From Tetrastigma voinierianum (Eukaryota > Streptophyta > Magnoliopsida > Vitales > Vitaceae): DNA of 64,000 bases. This document shows positions 11,759-23,133 of the stretch, one piece after another (position 1 is the first letter of the stretch; each line of letters starts with the position of its first letter). Location: contig JAEQBH010002438.1 in NCBI GenBank assembly GCA_016808115.1, forward strand, positions 744,001 to 808,000, in the 5' to 3' direction. Position numbers and translations under genes: made by a program. Below the pieces are notes generated by a model, which saw nothing but the letters and a program-made list of their open reading frames with translations, was not told the origin of the DNA and made no database searches.

Positions 11759-12684
11759 AATGCCCGTACTTATTCATTATCTTTGAATTCTATTCCCAAG
11801 CGTAGGAATTAAGGTTGTCTAGCATTGTAATCTTTTGTGAGATACGAGGTCATCTCCATAGGGAGTGGTAGAATTTATTGATGTGGGAGCTATTCTCCCC
11901 TGAAAGTGTAATTTAAAAGGGGAATTGTGGGGTTGTGTTGTTTGGATGAATGATTGATTGCTTTGAATATTTTAAAATAGAAAAGAAGATGATTCTTTGG
12001 GATTCTTAGGTTTCCACCGCATGAGTACGTAATTCCCACCTCTTATTTACCAGTCTCATCTAGAGCCATTGATAAATGGTCTTCGATGGAAAGATTTATC
12101 ATAAAATGCTCTTTTGAAAAGAAAGATGATTGAATGATGTTAAACATTTACAAAATTTCCCGATTAATTGGGGACTCTTAGCTTGCATTTGTGTGATCAA
12201 GCACAACGTGTACGAGGATCTCGTTCACACGTTGTCAAGAGGATAACAACTAAGGTTTTTACCGCAGGTTTCAACAAGCGATAACACATCACCACCCAAT
12301 CCATTGAGAGGTATAAAGGAATTTGAGGGAATTTATCTTGATCGAGGTGGGGTTTCACGTGGGAACCCTAACATGAGAAGTTTAGAACTCCATGGAACTT
12401 ATAAGGATAATCATGATTGAAGAGAGGAATTTATTCTATAAAGAACTTTTTGAAAATCAAATTCAATTGCAAAACTGAAGATGAAGAATAAAATATTTGA
12501 GAATGGAGCTTGAAATATGAGTTCCTACTGGAAGATTACATGTGCTTGAAATCAGAAAACCCAGAAAAATAAAGTCTTCCACCCTAATCAACAAGTCTTC
12601 ACCTTCAACTATGGAGAAGAACTCCTCTCCTCTCAAAACCTAACCCTAGTTATCAAAAACTGCCTTCTCATTGTGTCCTATAGC

Positions 12685-12695
12685 TTTTATATCCC
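12685..12695 (-). promoter_or_regulatory. GypA LTR TATA-like box
   Basis: The minus strand reads GGGATATAAAA. The same box is in the other LTR near 2128 (GGGATATAAAG). About 25-75 bases downstream on the minus strand is TAACTAGGGTTAGGTTTTG, as expected around a transcript start. The GTAC words lie roughly 100-290 bases upstream. Confidence 0.55.
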
Positions 12696-12784
12696 TCTCC
12701 AATGTGATCTCGCATTAAAGGTTGATTGACAAGTGTGCCCGCTGCGTTAGGATCGAATTCCCGACAAATTCACGTGGTTCTCAC

Positions 12785-12975
12785 ACAGGTGTACACAGTA
12801 CGCCTGGTAGTGGTGTACCGGTACACTTTAGCTGCTTTGTCACTTTTACGCACAGTGGCACCGGTACATGTTGAAGGTGTCTGGGAGTACACTTTCTCTC
12901 TGCCACTTTTACATAGGGTGTACCGATTACATGTTGAAGGGTATGCTTTGGGTACACTTTGCGCCTGGTCTTTTC
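12785..12975. repeat. GTAC-word array, GypA 5' LTR copy
   Basis: Counterpart of the array at 2226-2400, with gtgtacacagtac at 12789, ggtgtaccggtacac at 12811, gtgtacc at 12918 and ggtacactttg at 12950. Unit order is conserved between the LTRs although individual bases have drifted. Confidence 0.7.
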
Positions 12976-13249
12976 CAGCATTGTTGCAGTTCCCGAAACT
13001 TCACCAATCGGTTGCCAACATCCTCAATGATCCATATTTGCTTCCCGGACATAAATCTTTGTACAATTATGCATTATACTTGAAAGACCTACATAAGTCC
13101 AAAAAAAACACAAAAGCAATTAAAAATACCTATCCTCATGCGAAATGTGGGCAAAGTGTGACTTGATTGTGCTAAGTTCTGCTATAATTACCGCTCAATT
13201 GTGTATTCATCAAAAGATCACTAACTAAAAATCAGAGATAGTGACTCAC

Positions 13250-13343
13250 AATGTACCAACAATCATGGTGCTAATGTGGCTGTCCTCTTCATCAAGTTTA
13301 GCCAAACCAAAGTCGGATATTTCGGGGTTAAGATCCTTATCAA
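13250..13343 (-). pseudogene. LRR receptor-like kinase, exon fragment 2 (DFG region)
   Basis: The minus strand encodes VLVDKDLNPEISDFGLAKLD, then EEDSHISTMIVGT, followed by a GTGAGT splice donor (donor GT at 13249-13248). This is the activation-segment start of an LRR-VIII-type plant receptor kinase (family pattern NVLLDKDLNPKISDFGLAKLDEED...HISTRIAGT), and the exon boundary after GT matches these genes. The DFG metal-binding motif is intact. The exon continues at 17806 on the far side of a hAT insertion. Downstream exons are not seen in the window; GypA occupies the intron. Confidence 0.85.
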
Positions 13344-13434
13344 CAAGGACGGAGCCAGGATTTTTATTTATCCCGGGCTAAGCTATATTTAATAATACAA
13401 GCATTCATATGACTAACAAAATACAAATGTAAAC

Positions 13435-15985
13435 TCATAAACATATATTTAATAATACAAATGTATAGCTCATAAGCATACTAATGAAATTGAGACTCTT
13501 CGTCTTCACAGAACAAAAGGCATCTATAGCTTCCGAATTTGCAGCGTTGATTGCTTCCGTTATTTCTCTTTCAATGTAGACAACCTGACGAATGGAAGTC
13601 AAATACTCATCTTTCATGTCTTATTCTGAAGGAAATTTGCTTTTGGCATGTTCATGGCAGAAATGCTCTTTGAGGATTTGCCATAGAAAGCGGGAAGAGT
13701 TAAAATGAGACAAATCAACCTATCGAATCAAATTGTAGGACTCAATGTATTTGTTCTATAAACCATGACATAATTATGAAATTGTGAACACTACTGAAAC
13801 CTCTCATGGCAGAACCACATCAAATTGATAATGATCTATTAGACATTTCAAATAATGCATATATTGTCTATCCAAAATGGCTGCATAAAACTTCTGAAGT
13901 AAGTAAACAAATGCGATCGGGATTGAAGATTTAAAGTTGTCTCGAGGATCTAAAGCGGAGAGCTGAGCATAGTATTCCATTGTCTCTTCATTGAATCTAC
14001 TAACTCTTCTATTAACTGATGATCATTAATGGCTTTTAAATATCATCCATGTGATCATTGATGATCAATTGCAATGTTAGCCTCGATACACATTTGGCTT
14101 TTGAACAATCGCCACCCTTTAATACTTGAGTAACTCATATCGAAGGTAACGCCGACATCAAATTTCATTAAAGTGATTTCACATGGTGAGAGATAATCAA
14201 AACCTTCTACTACTACTTAAGGTTTGAAGCAATGATTTTGTCGATGGAACTAAATTATTTGATTTCAAAAATATCTAATCGTTTATCTTGTACCAGCCAG
14301 AAACATATCAGCCAATCCCATAATCATTGCATAAGATGAAATATGAATATGAAATAGAAGGACTTCAGTGCCATTAAAGAACTACACAGCTTCCCACGGT
14401 GTATTTTGAGGAATCATGGGGTAACCATACATTCAAACACACTAATGATAGCACCATACATATCTATCGGACCCTTGAAATGGATTCAAAATGTGTGAAA
14501 CAAAATGAGGTAGTACCATTTCTGATGCAAAGTACCCATACGATTAGCTACGTTCTCAGTTTCACCACTAGTTATCCCCCTTTCAATCTACTCAGCGGAG
14601 GAAACAGAGGCTGGGGTCACTTAGCCTACGTATGGCCAGCTTAGGAAGCATAATAGGGTGTTGACAATGCATGTAAATTTGAAAGAATTGCCATATTAAA
14701 AATCTCGTCTTCGCAGGTTTATAAGTTGTGCGAGTTGTAAACAATAGGCAGAAACGTGAACGCAGTATGCATACTCATTCATTCTGAACAAAGCTGTAAT
14801 CCATTAAATGCATACGCATGTTGCTAGCACCATCATATCCACGACCTCGTAAAATCTCGAATATTGCAAATTGTGTCGAGTAAGAACTTTTGATATTTTC
14901 TTCTTTCAAGGAGTTAAGAAGTGGTATCGCACTAACATGCACAATCTCAAAAAATCTCTCTTACGCAAAAAACCACGAACATCAACAAATCCTAAGAACA
15001 ATTTCCATCTATTCTTTATTTGATGCATCCCTTTGCTTCATCAGCAAAATACAAACTTGGCATTTCAACTTCTTCACATTTTTCTCTTACTTTAGTAGCT
15101 AGAATACAAGGAATATCTTTTTGGATCATAGGAGCGATATACTTTACCTTTTCCCGGAGCTTTCTCTAAGACAATATCATTTATCTCAACATTCAACTTT
15201 TCCATCAAACTAATCATCTCAATTAGATTACCATGGTTCTTTGACATTACAGATTCATCACGACCTCTCAAGGCACACCCCTATAAAGTAAGTCATTGAA
15301 CACTATCAATGGTAGCCTTAAGGCAGCGATCGAAATTTTTTTCTTTATTTCTTCTGAACTTTGAACATTCATAACTTTATCAATGTGCACTGTTATATTC
15401 TTCAATGCCTCAACATTTCTCACAGCATTATTGTGTGTGGAAAAAAGACCTCCCATATATGACAAGAAAACACATTTGACCCCATTATTCACTCTCTTCC
15501 AACTACTAAAACCATCAACGGTAAATGCAGGATGTAGAGGTTCATGACCTTGAAAAACAAAGCACGGAAAGCAAAATGCCGCATCTTTTGAAATAGAATA
15601 CTCTAGCCATGGAAATTTTTTGTACCAACTTTTTCTTGAAATCTTCGAGTTTGAACTCCGATTTGATCACATCGGATACTCGACCAAGATAGGTTACGAT
15701 TTGGTCCCCCACTTTATATAAGCACGTCTAACTTCATCTTGATTATAATCGGGATGTTTCCATATCGAATACGCAGTGCGGGATCTCAATCGGGTTTCAT
15801 TTCTCATCAAAGGAATTCTTGAAACTTTTGTTTTTGAGGTTGAGGACCTTGAGGTTCAACAACCACAGGAATCATAGGAATATCAACACTTGTTGATGTT
15901 TCTACTAAACTCAAAGGTTTAAGACTAGAATTTGATGTTTCTTCTCCACTTTTCTTTTTTAAGAACGAAAAATTTTTTTTTCCTC
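13435..15985 (-). pseudogene. hAT transposase (ZMYM1-like / TTF-type zinc finger), broken
   Basis: Reading the minus strand downward: YSIWKHPDYNQDEVRRAYIK near 15750 is the TTF-type N-terminal region. HNNAVRNVEALKNI to RLPLIVFNDLLYRGVPALRG at 15440-15260 is the region before the DDE core. ILRGRGYDGASNM at 14860-14815 holds a catalytic-core aspartate block. DEYLTSIRQVVYIEREITEA at 13615-13560 with SEAIDAFCSVKT is the C-terminal hAT dimerisation end. The order matches plant zinc finger MYM-type protein 1-like transposases of about 750 residues. Many stops and frameshifts make it inactive. Confidence 0.85.
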
Positions 15986-15989
15986 TTTT

Positions 15990-17790
15990 TCATTCTTGAT
16001 CTTCCATCCTAATAAAGTAGAGATAGGGTTGAAAATTAGAGAAACAAACTAGAGAAACAAATATCACCTAGGAACATATCATACCCAAATTGCACATTTA
16101 TCAAACTAGAGATAGGGTTTAGTATAAAATATGGTGGCTTCCAATTAAAAACGAGGCCATATCCCTTACCTAATAAAAATATTAGGTATGCAAATAAACT
16201 ACCAAATGAAATAACGTAAACATCATCTCTCCACTTCTTAGTTACAATCCTTTGTTGTGTACTACTTCACAATTTGTAAGAGATCCTTAGATGACTAGGA
16301 AATTTATAATATAATGTACACGATTAGAATAAGTTTGCATGAAGAAAAAGGAAAAATGTAAGGGTTTTGGGTTAAATAAACAAGCATCTCATGATGGGCC
16401 GGTAGAATATTTCTTTTCTCTTTTCAATTTTAGTTGTTTGGTTATAACAATTTAGGTTGGTGCTTTTGAGGTGGGTCCCAAACAGTTTAAAAAATCAAGA
16501 AAAATTAATTCCGTCGAAATGAAATTCTATAATTTACTGCTTAAAGACCACAAATACTTTCTAATGCACGTATTACTTCAATATTTTCACTTTCTTAGGA
16601 GAATACATAAATCAAGGGATAAACAAGAGCACTGCAATTCTCGATTACTTCTATTCAAATTAGTTTTCACATAATCAAACAGAAAATAAATAGAAAAGGC
16701 AAGAAGAAAAAAAAAATGAGCGAGAAACAATCAGTATTAATCATAAGCAGAAAGAAATAGCGGTGAATAGGTGGAGTGATAAACACGAAACACATTTTGA
16801 TATAGAACAAAGAAAGAAACCTATAGAAAATGATACGGGTGATGGATATAGAGAGAGAAGGGAGACCTGTGATTACGTGAGTGTTAGATCTTGTTTACAG
16901 GATCATTTAAAAAAAACGATCCTCATACGTTTTGGAAAAAAAAAAATTTGTTTAGGAACCTGAATATGAAAAACAATTGTTAAGCTTTGTTCTCAGCTGA
17001 AGATCCACGCACACCAATGTAAGGATGCAGAAAGTTTTCAAAGTACTCTCTATGTTGTGTCAATGGTTGCTTAAGCGATGCAACCCACGAAACATCTCAA
17101 ATGCGGATTAATAAATAATATGTTTTGGAACAAAATTCTCCAAAAAAAATGTTTTCTTTCAAAAATTTATCAAATAGGTTTCCCTATTTGGAAAAACTGA
17201 TTTTCTTTTATTTTTCTTCAGCAACCACAAAACGTAGGGTATGGGGAGAGCAACACAGCACGTGAATGCAGCATAAGAATAAGCCACAAAGATATAATTA
17301 TAATTATCTATTAAAGCCCAGACCCTAAAATCTTGAGGAAAAATATGAGCAAAAATATATATAAAAACCGAAATAAAATCAAATGAAGATATCGTAGGAT
17401 GAGGAACTCAGTCAAGAAACGCGTTGGGTTGAATTGTCTTTGTTTTGGAAGAATGGAAGAAACAATTCGACTTTGATTCCACACGGTTCTATGGATTGAC
17501 AATGAGGTGATGAAATAAAATCATTTACGTGAGGTGCCTATGAAACCACGGCATTGATAACATTGATCTGTATTTGACTGATAAGATGGATTTGGGTTCA
17601 CTTCGATGCACAGATCTGCAACGGAAGTCAGGGTTGTTGAGGGTTGACCAGGACTTTAGTTTTATGTTCTGAGATGAATCGTGAGAATAGGAAAGGGGAA
17701 AGGAGGGAAAACAAAATAATAAGGGTAGGCGGTAAATTTGGTATAGTGATAATTTTTTTTACCACAGGCTTGTGCTGACCCACTAATAGT
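15990..17790. other. Non-coding interior of the hAT insertion
   Basis: AT-rich sequence between the transposase N-terminus and the right junction. I find no protein motif. Short frames such as 16471-16674 and 16763-16963 on the plus strand have no family resemblance. It could be hAT 5' sequence or a further insertion. Confidence 0.4.
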
Positions 17791-17805
17791 TCGGAGTCCT
17801 TATCA

Positions 17806-17949
17806 AGCGCTTTGCTTTTGTAGACTTGATGTCTCGGTAGACAATCTTCAGCCTTGATTCTTCATGAAGATAAGCCAACCCTCTTGCTTTGCCAACACAG
17901 ATCCTATGCCTAGTTGGCCAATCCAATTGTAATTGATATTCTTCGGGGA
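17806..17949 (-). pseudogene. LRR receptor-like kinase, exon fragment 1 (catalytic loop)
   Basis: After an AG acceptor at 17951-17950, the minus strand reads PEEYQLQLDWPTRHRICVGK then ARGLAYLHEESRLKIVYRDI and KST, 43 codons without a stop. This matches LRR-VIII-2 plant receptor kinases (DWPTRHKICVGIARGLAYLHEESRLKIVHRDIKATN). The catalytic-loop HRD is YRD here. The next codons should be NVLLDKD, and they are found at 13343 beyond the hAT insertion. The short clean frame shows the gene decayed less than the elements around it. Extracellular LRR and membrane exons are not recognised. Confidence 0.88.
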
Positions 17950-17969
17950 CTATATATCATCATATCTGT

Positions 17970-19260
17970 AAGACCCTGAATTTACAATTTAAACTCTGCC
18001 TGATTTTCTATAAAGGGTTTAATGTTTAAAAAGAAAAAAAAATAAAATTTGTCCCACCATGTTTCATAAGATTTTAATGGAAAACGTAACTGTATAAATG
18101 GGTTCGCTCCATGGATTCACCTTTTAAAAGGTTTAAAAAAATAGAAGGTTTTTTTCGAATCAGTAGGAGTCTTGGGAGGGTCCCAGGGTTAGGAAAAACT
18201 GAGGTTGGGTCCCTTCAATATAAACCAAAAGTTAGATATAAGAAGCACCACTATGTGATTGACAATCTTCGGGACAACAAACTTCAGCCAACCATGATGG
18301 AACTCCTCTATGTGTCAGTATGAAAAGAATGAATCAGAAGAAACATACCTTTCTTTTTTTTTTTTTTCTAGAGAGGAACTAAGATATTAACACAACCTGA
18401 AAAATAATACTTATGGGATCATAAATCTTTGTAATTTGTAGCTTAGAAATCCAAATAAAGGTAGTTGAAATCTCTTACTAATTGGAATCATAGAGCATGC
18501 TGCATACTCCACTCCCTAACAGATCTTTCTGTAATTCCTTGAGCAAAGTACCAATCCTGAGTCCTTGGATGCTAAAAAATATCTACCATAAAGAGAGTCT
18601 TTGAACTCACAATAAAAAATGGTCCCATGGAAAGGACTGTTACTAGATAGCTTGAATTTATTGAGAAAACTAGGATCAAAGGTCTGTCATGAGTTTCAGT
18701 GAATTACACAAGAAAACGGAAGTTACAAAGTCACATCTGCAGTGCTGCTAGGCTCTTAAGCATCAGTTGACCCTAGACAAAATTTGAACTGAAGCATTTG
18801 TTAAGGCATTACAGGAGTAAAAAAAGTTTCCTTACGAAGATATGAAGAATCAATTTACAAGAGTGAAGAATTACAGATATCCTAGGAGGAAAGCAAGAAA
18901 TCATTATAATGAAGAGAAAACTTAAAAGCATATTTTTCCTATCTATGGTGGATCATATAAATATTGGTATTAATAGAGTGGTATTCATAGAAATTTACTG
19001 AACAGAATCAGTGCTTCATCAAAATTTTGGTGTAATGCTACCTTCATTACAAAACAAGACTGTAGAGCTGCTTGGCTTTTAAGCTATTCACTCTCAATGA
19101 AATCTGAAGCATTTAACAAGGCATGCAGATAACCTGAAAGAAAAGCAAGAAATTGTTATAGTAATTAGAAAATTGAAAGCATATTTTTCCTACTTATAAT
19201 GGATAAAATCAAAAGTGGTAGTATCTTAGCTTTCCTGAGACCACCACTTTTAGTTATATC
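17970..19260. other. Non-coding, probable intron or spacer of host gene remnants
   Basis: No coding motif found on either strand; the 70-codon plus-strand frame at 18111-18323 has no family resemblance. It contains a local duplication at 18735-19205, described separately. It lies between the kinase and PPR remnants, both on the minus strand. Confidence 0.4.
18735..19205. repeat. Diverged local tandem duplication
   Basis: Two copies share the same order of landmarks. Copy 1 (about 18750-18958) has gctgctaggctcttaagc, gaactgaagcatttgttaaggc and aagcaagaaatcattataat, then aaagcatatttttcctat. Copy 2 (about 19070-19203) has gctgcttggcttttaagc, aatctgaagcatttaacaagg and aagcaagaaattgttatagt, then aaagcatatttttcctac. 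Copies are roughly 240-310 bases apart and diverged. Confidence 0.65.
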
Positions 19261-19261
19261 G

Positions 19262-19535
19262 TAAACATTTGTCAAAGCCTCATAACTCAACACTTGCCTA
19301 AGCACCTGATAAGGACACAATCAGAACTTTCAACCTTAGGTACTCCAATAAGCATTTCCCTAAGCAACTCAATTGCTTTCATAAATAGATCCGATTGGGC
19401 TCTATCATAGAAGCCCAATACACTATGCTTCAATCCGGAATTTTGTCGAATAATTTTCGAGCGTCCTCTATCTGCCCACATTTGGAGTATAAATCAATCA
19501 AAGAAAAGCCCGGAAAAACCTCATCCCTATTCTTG
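19262..19535 (-). pseudogene. Pentatricopeptide repeat protein fragment
   Basis: The minus strand reads SLIDLYSKCGQIEDARKLFD near 19500-19440, a textbook plant PPR motif. After a frameshift it continues as GFYDRAQSDLFMKAIELLRE, MLIGVPKVESSDCVLIRCLG. Only about two repeats are present; PPR proteins normally have ten or more and act in organelle RNA processing. No N-terminal targeting peptide can be identified upstream. It is either a truncated gene or a fragment moved here. Confidence 0.75.
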
Positions 19536-20029
19536 CCATGATCTTCCTCTACGTTTACCCACTGAAGAAGCGAAAGAAACTCAGCAACAACGACAAGGTT
19601 AACTCAATGAACAAACTCAATCCAGAGAAGAAAAAAACAGCGCAAGCACGGCTGTGCTTAACTAGAACAAGGAACAGTGAAGAAGAGACCGAGGATGAGA
19701 TGGAGATTAGCTCCAAGAGCCCTAAGAGGAGATGATGAAAAAATGGGGAGGGCTCGGTGTTGAATATAGATATAGAGACGCACTTGAAGCTCGAGACTTT
19801 GCTGAAGGGGTCTGGCTATGTATTGGGAGAGAGCCGAGTGGAAAACTTCATATATTTCGAGACCTAGGTGAGGCTCATGATTGTTTGAAGGAGACAGTGA
19901 TGTTGGCCTATTTCCACGACCTTATGCACCCTGGTCATTTGTAGGCACAAGCCATAATTCCTTGTCTAAAGGTATCATATGGTTACAAGAATAATATTTA
20001 CCCGACCAAATACCCATATCCTAGTGTCA
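19536..20029. other. Unassigned sequence with two short plus-strand frames
   Basis: Frames at 19538-19735 (basic, K/E/S-rich) and 19732-19944 (EARDFAEGVWLCIGREPSG...) are open but match no family I recognise. The second has ordinary codon variety and could be an exon scrap. No function is proposed. Confidence 0.25.
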
Positions 20030-20453
20030 ACATAATTAGTAGACACGGTTAGTTACATAATGCAACTATACAAAGCTTTCGGTCACGGTTTTATGTTACC
20101 CTTACTAAAGGTTTGTGACTATTTGATTGTTTTTTTGTAGTACGTGATTGTTTACGAACAGACGTAACTGCTTATAAACATACACGATTGTTTATTATAA
20201 ATAGAATTCATGATGGAATCGCATAGCGCATTTTGTCTTGCAGTTCCATTATCGGAAGATAAAGTTAAACAGAAAAGAAGTGAATCACGGAAGATAATAA
20301 AACCATATACTTTCGGATTCTAAATCATAAAGCTTTAGACACCTTTTATGGATTCAGGTACACTTCCACAAATCTAATGTTTTGATTCTTGATGATTCAA
20401 TATGAATGATCATATTTGTGTAGTGGTTTTCACATCATGAAACTAGTATTACA
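20030..20453 (+). repeat. CopA 5' LTR (left part not matched)
   Basis: Matches the 3' LTR, for example in cagacgtaactgcttataaac versus cagacgtattgcttataaac, and in aatgttttgattcttgatga followed by ttcaatatgaatgat and ttttcacatcatgaaactag. It ends at attaca (20453). The first ~100 bases of the 3' LTR, starting tgttggag, have no visible match here, so the 5' end is truncated or badly diverged; the left edge is approximate. Confidence 0.7.
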
Positions 20454-20455
20454 TG

Positions 20456-20468
20456 TGGTATCAGAGTC
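20456..20468 (+). other. CopA primer-binding site (initiator tRNA-Met)
   Basis: tggtatcagagtc lies two bases after the LTR end. It is one base off the standard plant copia primer-binding site TGGTATCAGAGC, which pairs with the 3' end of initiator tRNA-Met. Confidence 0.85.
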
Positions 20469-20777
20469 ATTTCATGTTGATTTGTTGAGAATAAGTCAGG
20501 AAGATTTTTTTTTTTGGAAAAGTTTAATATTTCTACAAATATTTTATGGATTCAGAAAAAATTCTACATCCCATTACGAGTCAGCTGATATAAATTTCCC
20601 ATAATTTTGGACCATATGGTTGATTTCATACAATTTTAAGCGTTAAGGAAATGTAAGAATCGGTCGAGTTCAACTGTTACGTTTTTGGGTTTCTAATGCA
20701 TTGAGATAGAACTTAAGCGATGTCATTGGTTTTGCATTCACCTTGAGCATATATAGTTTGATATTTTTAAGCGCATT

Positions 20778-23133
20778 TATAACACCCTTTGACACCTAAT
20801 CAAGGTCAGAGATTGTGTTTGCCAGATCAACTGTGGAATTAAGTGTAGTTTCGGGTTCTTGATCTGCGCGTGGTTGTGTCCCATTGCTCCGGGATCAGTA
20901 TTTCCCTGTGAAAAATTGGAGTAAGTCTCCTTTGTTCGAGAAGCTCTACCCAACATACAACCTGTATAACAATAATCCATAAGAGTTTATTTCAACACTC
21001 TTATACATAACATATATTAAAACTAGCTTGTTCTAATATAGTTTACCTAGCACCACCTCAATATGTTTCTTTACCGGGACCTATTCATTCATATTTAAAT
21101 CAAAAATATGAATTTTAATAGTTAATGATAGTCCATAAGAGTCCAATCACGACCCTCTTACCATAATTACATACCATTATTTATCACAGTAGTCGAAAGA
21201 ATTAATTACAATTCTTTTTACATACATCAGGCTACGTGGCGGCGCTACTTCGTAATCAAGCGCAGCTCGAGACAGCTCCACTGCCACCCACTGAACTTTG
21301 AAAGGGGGTCCCTGTGAGGTGAAGCGATACCCGTTAGAAAAATTCTCTACCAAGTACACTCACTTTAAAATGCACATGCGATAGCATTACATAAAACATC
21401 AAACCATATTTCATATAAATAATGCAATCCTATATGGAATGTTAAAAGGTGTCATCACGTGAGATGGTCCTCATGCCCACAACCAGAGTCTGCCAGGCTC
21501 CTCATCTGTGACACCAAGTGTGAAAACCCCCCAGGTCATTGAAATTAATTTCACCCATTGACCTAAACCATTTGGACTACCCTCGAATTTTAAGTTATGT
21601 CGAATCCAGTGTGTTTATTTGGTTGAATTTTAGGTCTCACCTCGGGAGCTTTGCAACGCCTTAGACACTTTGCGAAACTTTCGTGGTTGGATCCATATGT
21701 CACGACCAGTAAATTTGGTCTTTTCGCACAGGGAAGGCGGTGGGGCAGAGGATCTGCCTCGTCTTGCTTCCTCAAACACATGTGATTTGTGAGTATTATT
21801 ATTTTACTACTTGGTGAGTCCTCAATTTTGGGCGTTGTCCCATTCCCGAGCTCACCACACATTCACGAATGGTGGTCATAATCTAAACACACCTTTGCAG
21901 GCTCGACCACGATGTGGCCAGTGCATATGAAATACTTGATGTCGATGCATTTTCCTTCATGTTACATGTATATATGAGTGCTCGTAAACATTAATACACT
22001 ATGAGCCAATTATAGCATTTTTACATATAATTTACATCATGCGATCCGTTAATACATGAAATAGCATATATTAACATGATTTTTACACCTGACATGTTAT
22101 TTAATCTTTTTACCTTGATAACTTACACAAATGCTTTAAAATCAGGGCTTTGCATAAAGCAGGGAAGGGGCTTTCTTGGTCGCTGCGAGTTCGTCACTTT
22201 AATTATTGGGATAGCAGACACACCACTGAAAACTTGTAAACACCAGTCTGAGATCAAAATAGGCAGAACTTCCGGTTTGAAACTACCGCGGTCACGAAAT
22301 TTATGCTGGATTGTCTGACTCATGATCTAAAAGTGACCAGGAATTTGTCAACGATTCAGAAATTGACGGTTGTTAAAGTAGTCGAAATTTTCTAAAAATT
22401 CCTACATTAGATCCAAAAATTGAGAATTTGAAATTTGAACCTTTGAGACCTCCCAGAAGTCGATCCAGTCATTAAGTAAGTTTTAGGCTAGAAATAGCAC
22501 AAGTAGAAAATTCCACCTCATGGGTTGACGAAACTACAGATTTTGCTACCCATGCCTGGCCCTTAACTGCGTGGATCGACTTTTCCTTGAGCTTGTGAAA
22601 CCCTGCGGTCAGGTGCCGTCCCGAGAAAAAAGCGAAAAAATAAATAAAAATAAATAAAATTCTGTCTCTCGCTCTTTCTCTCCACCCTTTCCCTCTCTGC
22701 CGAACAAAATACCCTCCTTTTTTCCTCTATCTTCTTTTTTTTTTACTTTTTTTTTATTATTATATTATTTTGGATACATGGTTCATATTGCTTCATTAAG
22801 TGCAATTACTTGTCCGAAACGATTTATTATTTTTCAATTCACTTTATTTTAAATGAACTTAACTTTCAGCGATTTTCTAACTTGGATTTTCGTAAAAATC
22901 CTAGGTCCACAGAATCCTTGACGACTATCACCCAGAAAATCGTAAAATATTCAACTATCTCATAATTAAATGAAACTTTTAAGGTCCCTTCAGATTTATG
23001 AGACAAATTCTTATTTATGATCAGTTCGTCATTAAGTCTAGAAATTTTAGGCTTCCCTGGAATCATTATGGCACTTTATTATTATTATTATCATTTTGCC
23101 ATTTTTTGAAAATTTCCTAATTTTCAGGGTTTA
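20778..23133 (-). repeat. ChrA 3' LTR
   Basis: In window orientation it starts tataacaccctttgacacc and ends attttcagggttta. It shares with 27521-29795 a series of landmarks: tgtcccattgctccgggatc, ataatccataagagtttatt, catatattaaaactagcttg, tttaaatcaaaaatatgaat, aaatgcacatgcgatagca, aattttgggcgttgtcccat, and a pyrimidine-rich ctctctcgctctttctctcc region. On the minus strand the last reads as a GA-rich transcribed leader, as in many chromovirus LTRs. Confidence 0.82.

Larger units (their letters stand above)
1709..13213 (-). mobile_element. GypA: Athila-like Ty3/gypsy LTR retrotransposon, decayed
   Basis: Two direct repeats (1709-2633 and 12249-13213) bracket about 9.6 kb. Between them, reading the minus strand from high to low coordinates, are recognisable gag, protease, RT, RNase H and integrase pieces and then an extra ORF2. 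This order is Ty3/gypsy, and the additional ORF between integrase and the 3' LTR is typical of Athila-type elements. A degenerate primer-binding site of the TGGCGCC type lies directly inside the right (5') LTR at about 11738. Coding regions are broken by many stops and frameshifts, so it is not autonomous. On the host side it abuts the intron of a receptor-kinase pseudogene at 13213, so it probably inserted into that intron. The outer end of the left LTR is not resolved. Confidence 0.88.
11761..13213 (-). repeat. GypA 5' LTR
   Basis: In window orientation the LTR runs from tgcccgtact (11761) to gtattcatca (13213), about 1.45 kb, with TG...CA ends. Its outer ~965 bases (12249-13213) match 1709-2633. 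It contains a TATA-like box on the minus strand at about 12685, a GTAC-word array at 12785-12975 upstream of that box, and the R/U5 part toward 11761. The flanking bases at 13214 (aaaag) are a candidate target duplication, but no partner could be confirmed at the other end. Confidence 0.8.
13343..17797 (-). mobile_element. hAT-type DNA transposon inserted in the kinase exon
   Basis: A 4.45-kb insertion splits a kinase exon. The same 10 bases, tccttatcaa, occur at 13334-13343 and 17797-17806; hAT elements make 8-bp target duplications. The left end, caaggacggagccagg, resembles the CAGGGGCGGAGCCAGG ends of a common plant hAT family; the right end (ttcggag) is not a convincing inverted repeat. 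The interior encodes a zinc-finger MYM/TTF-type hAT transposase on the minus strand. About 1.8 kb (15990-17790) is non-coding and AT-rich. Confidence 0.75.

Noticed and set aside
13214..13218. aaaag as GypA target duplication
   Set aside because: The base run is at the right edge, but the outer end of the left LTR could not be located, so no partner can be verified.
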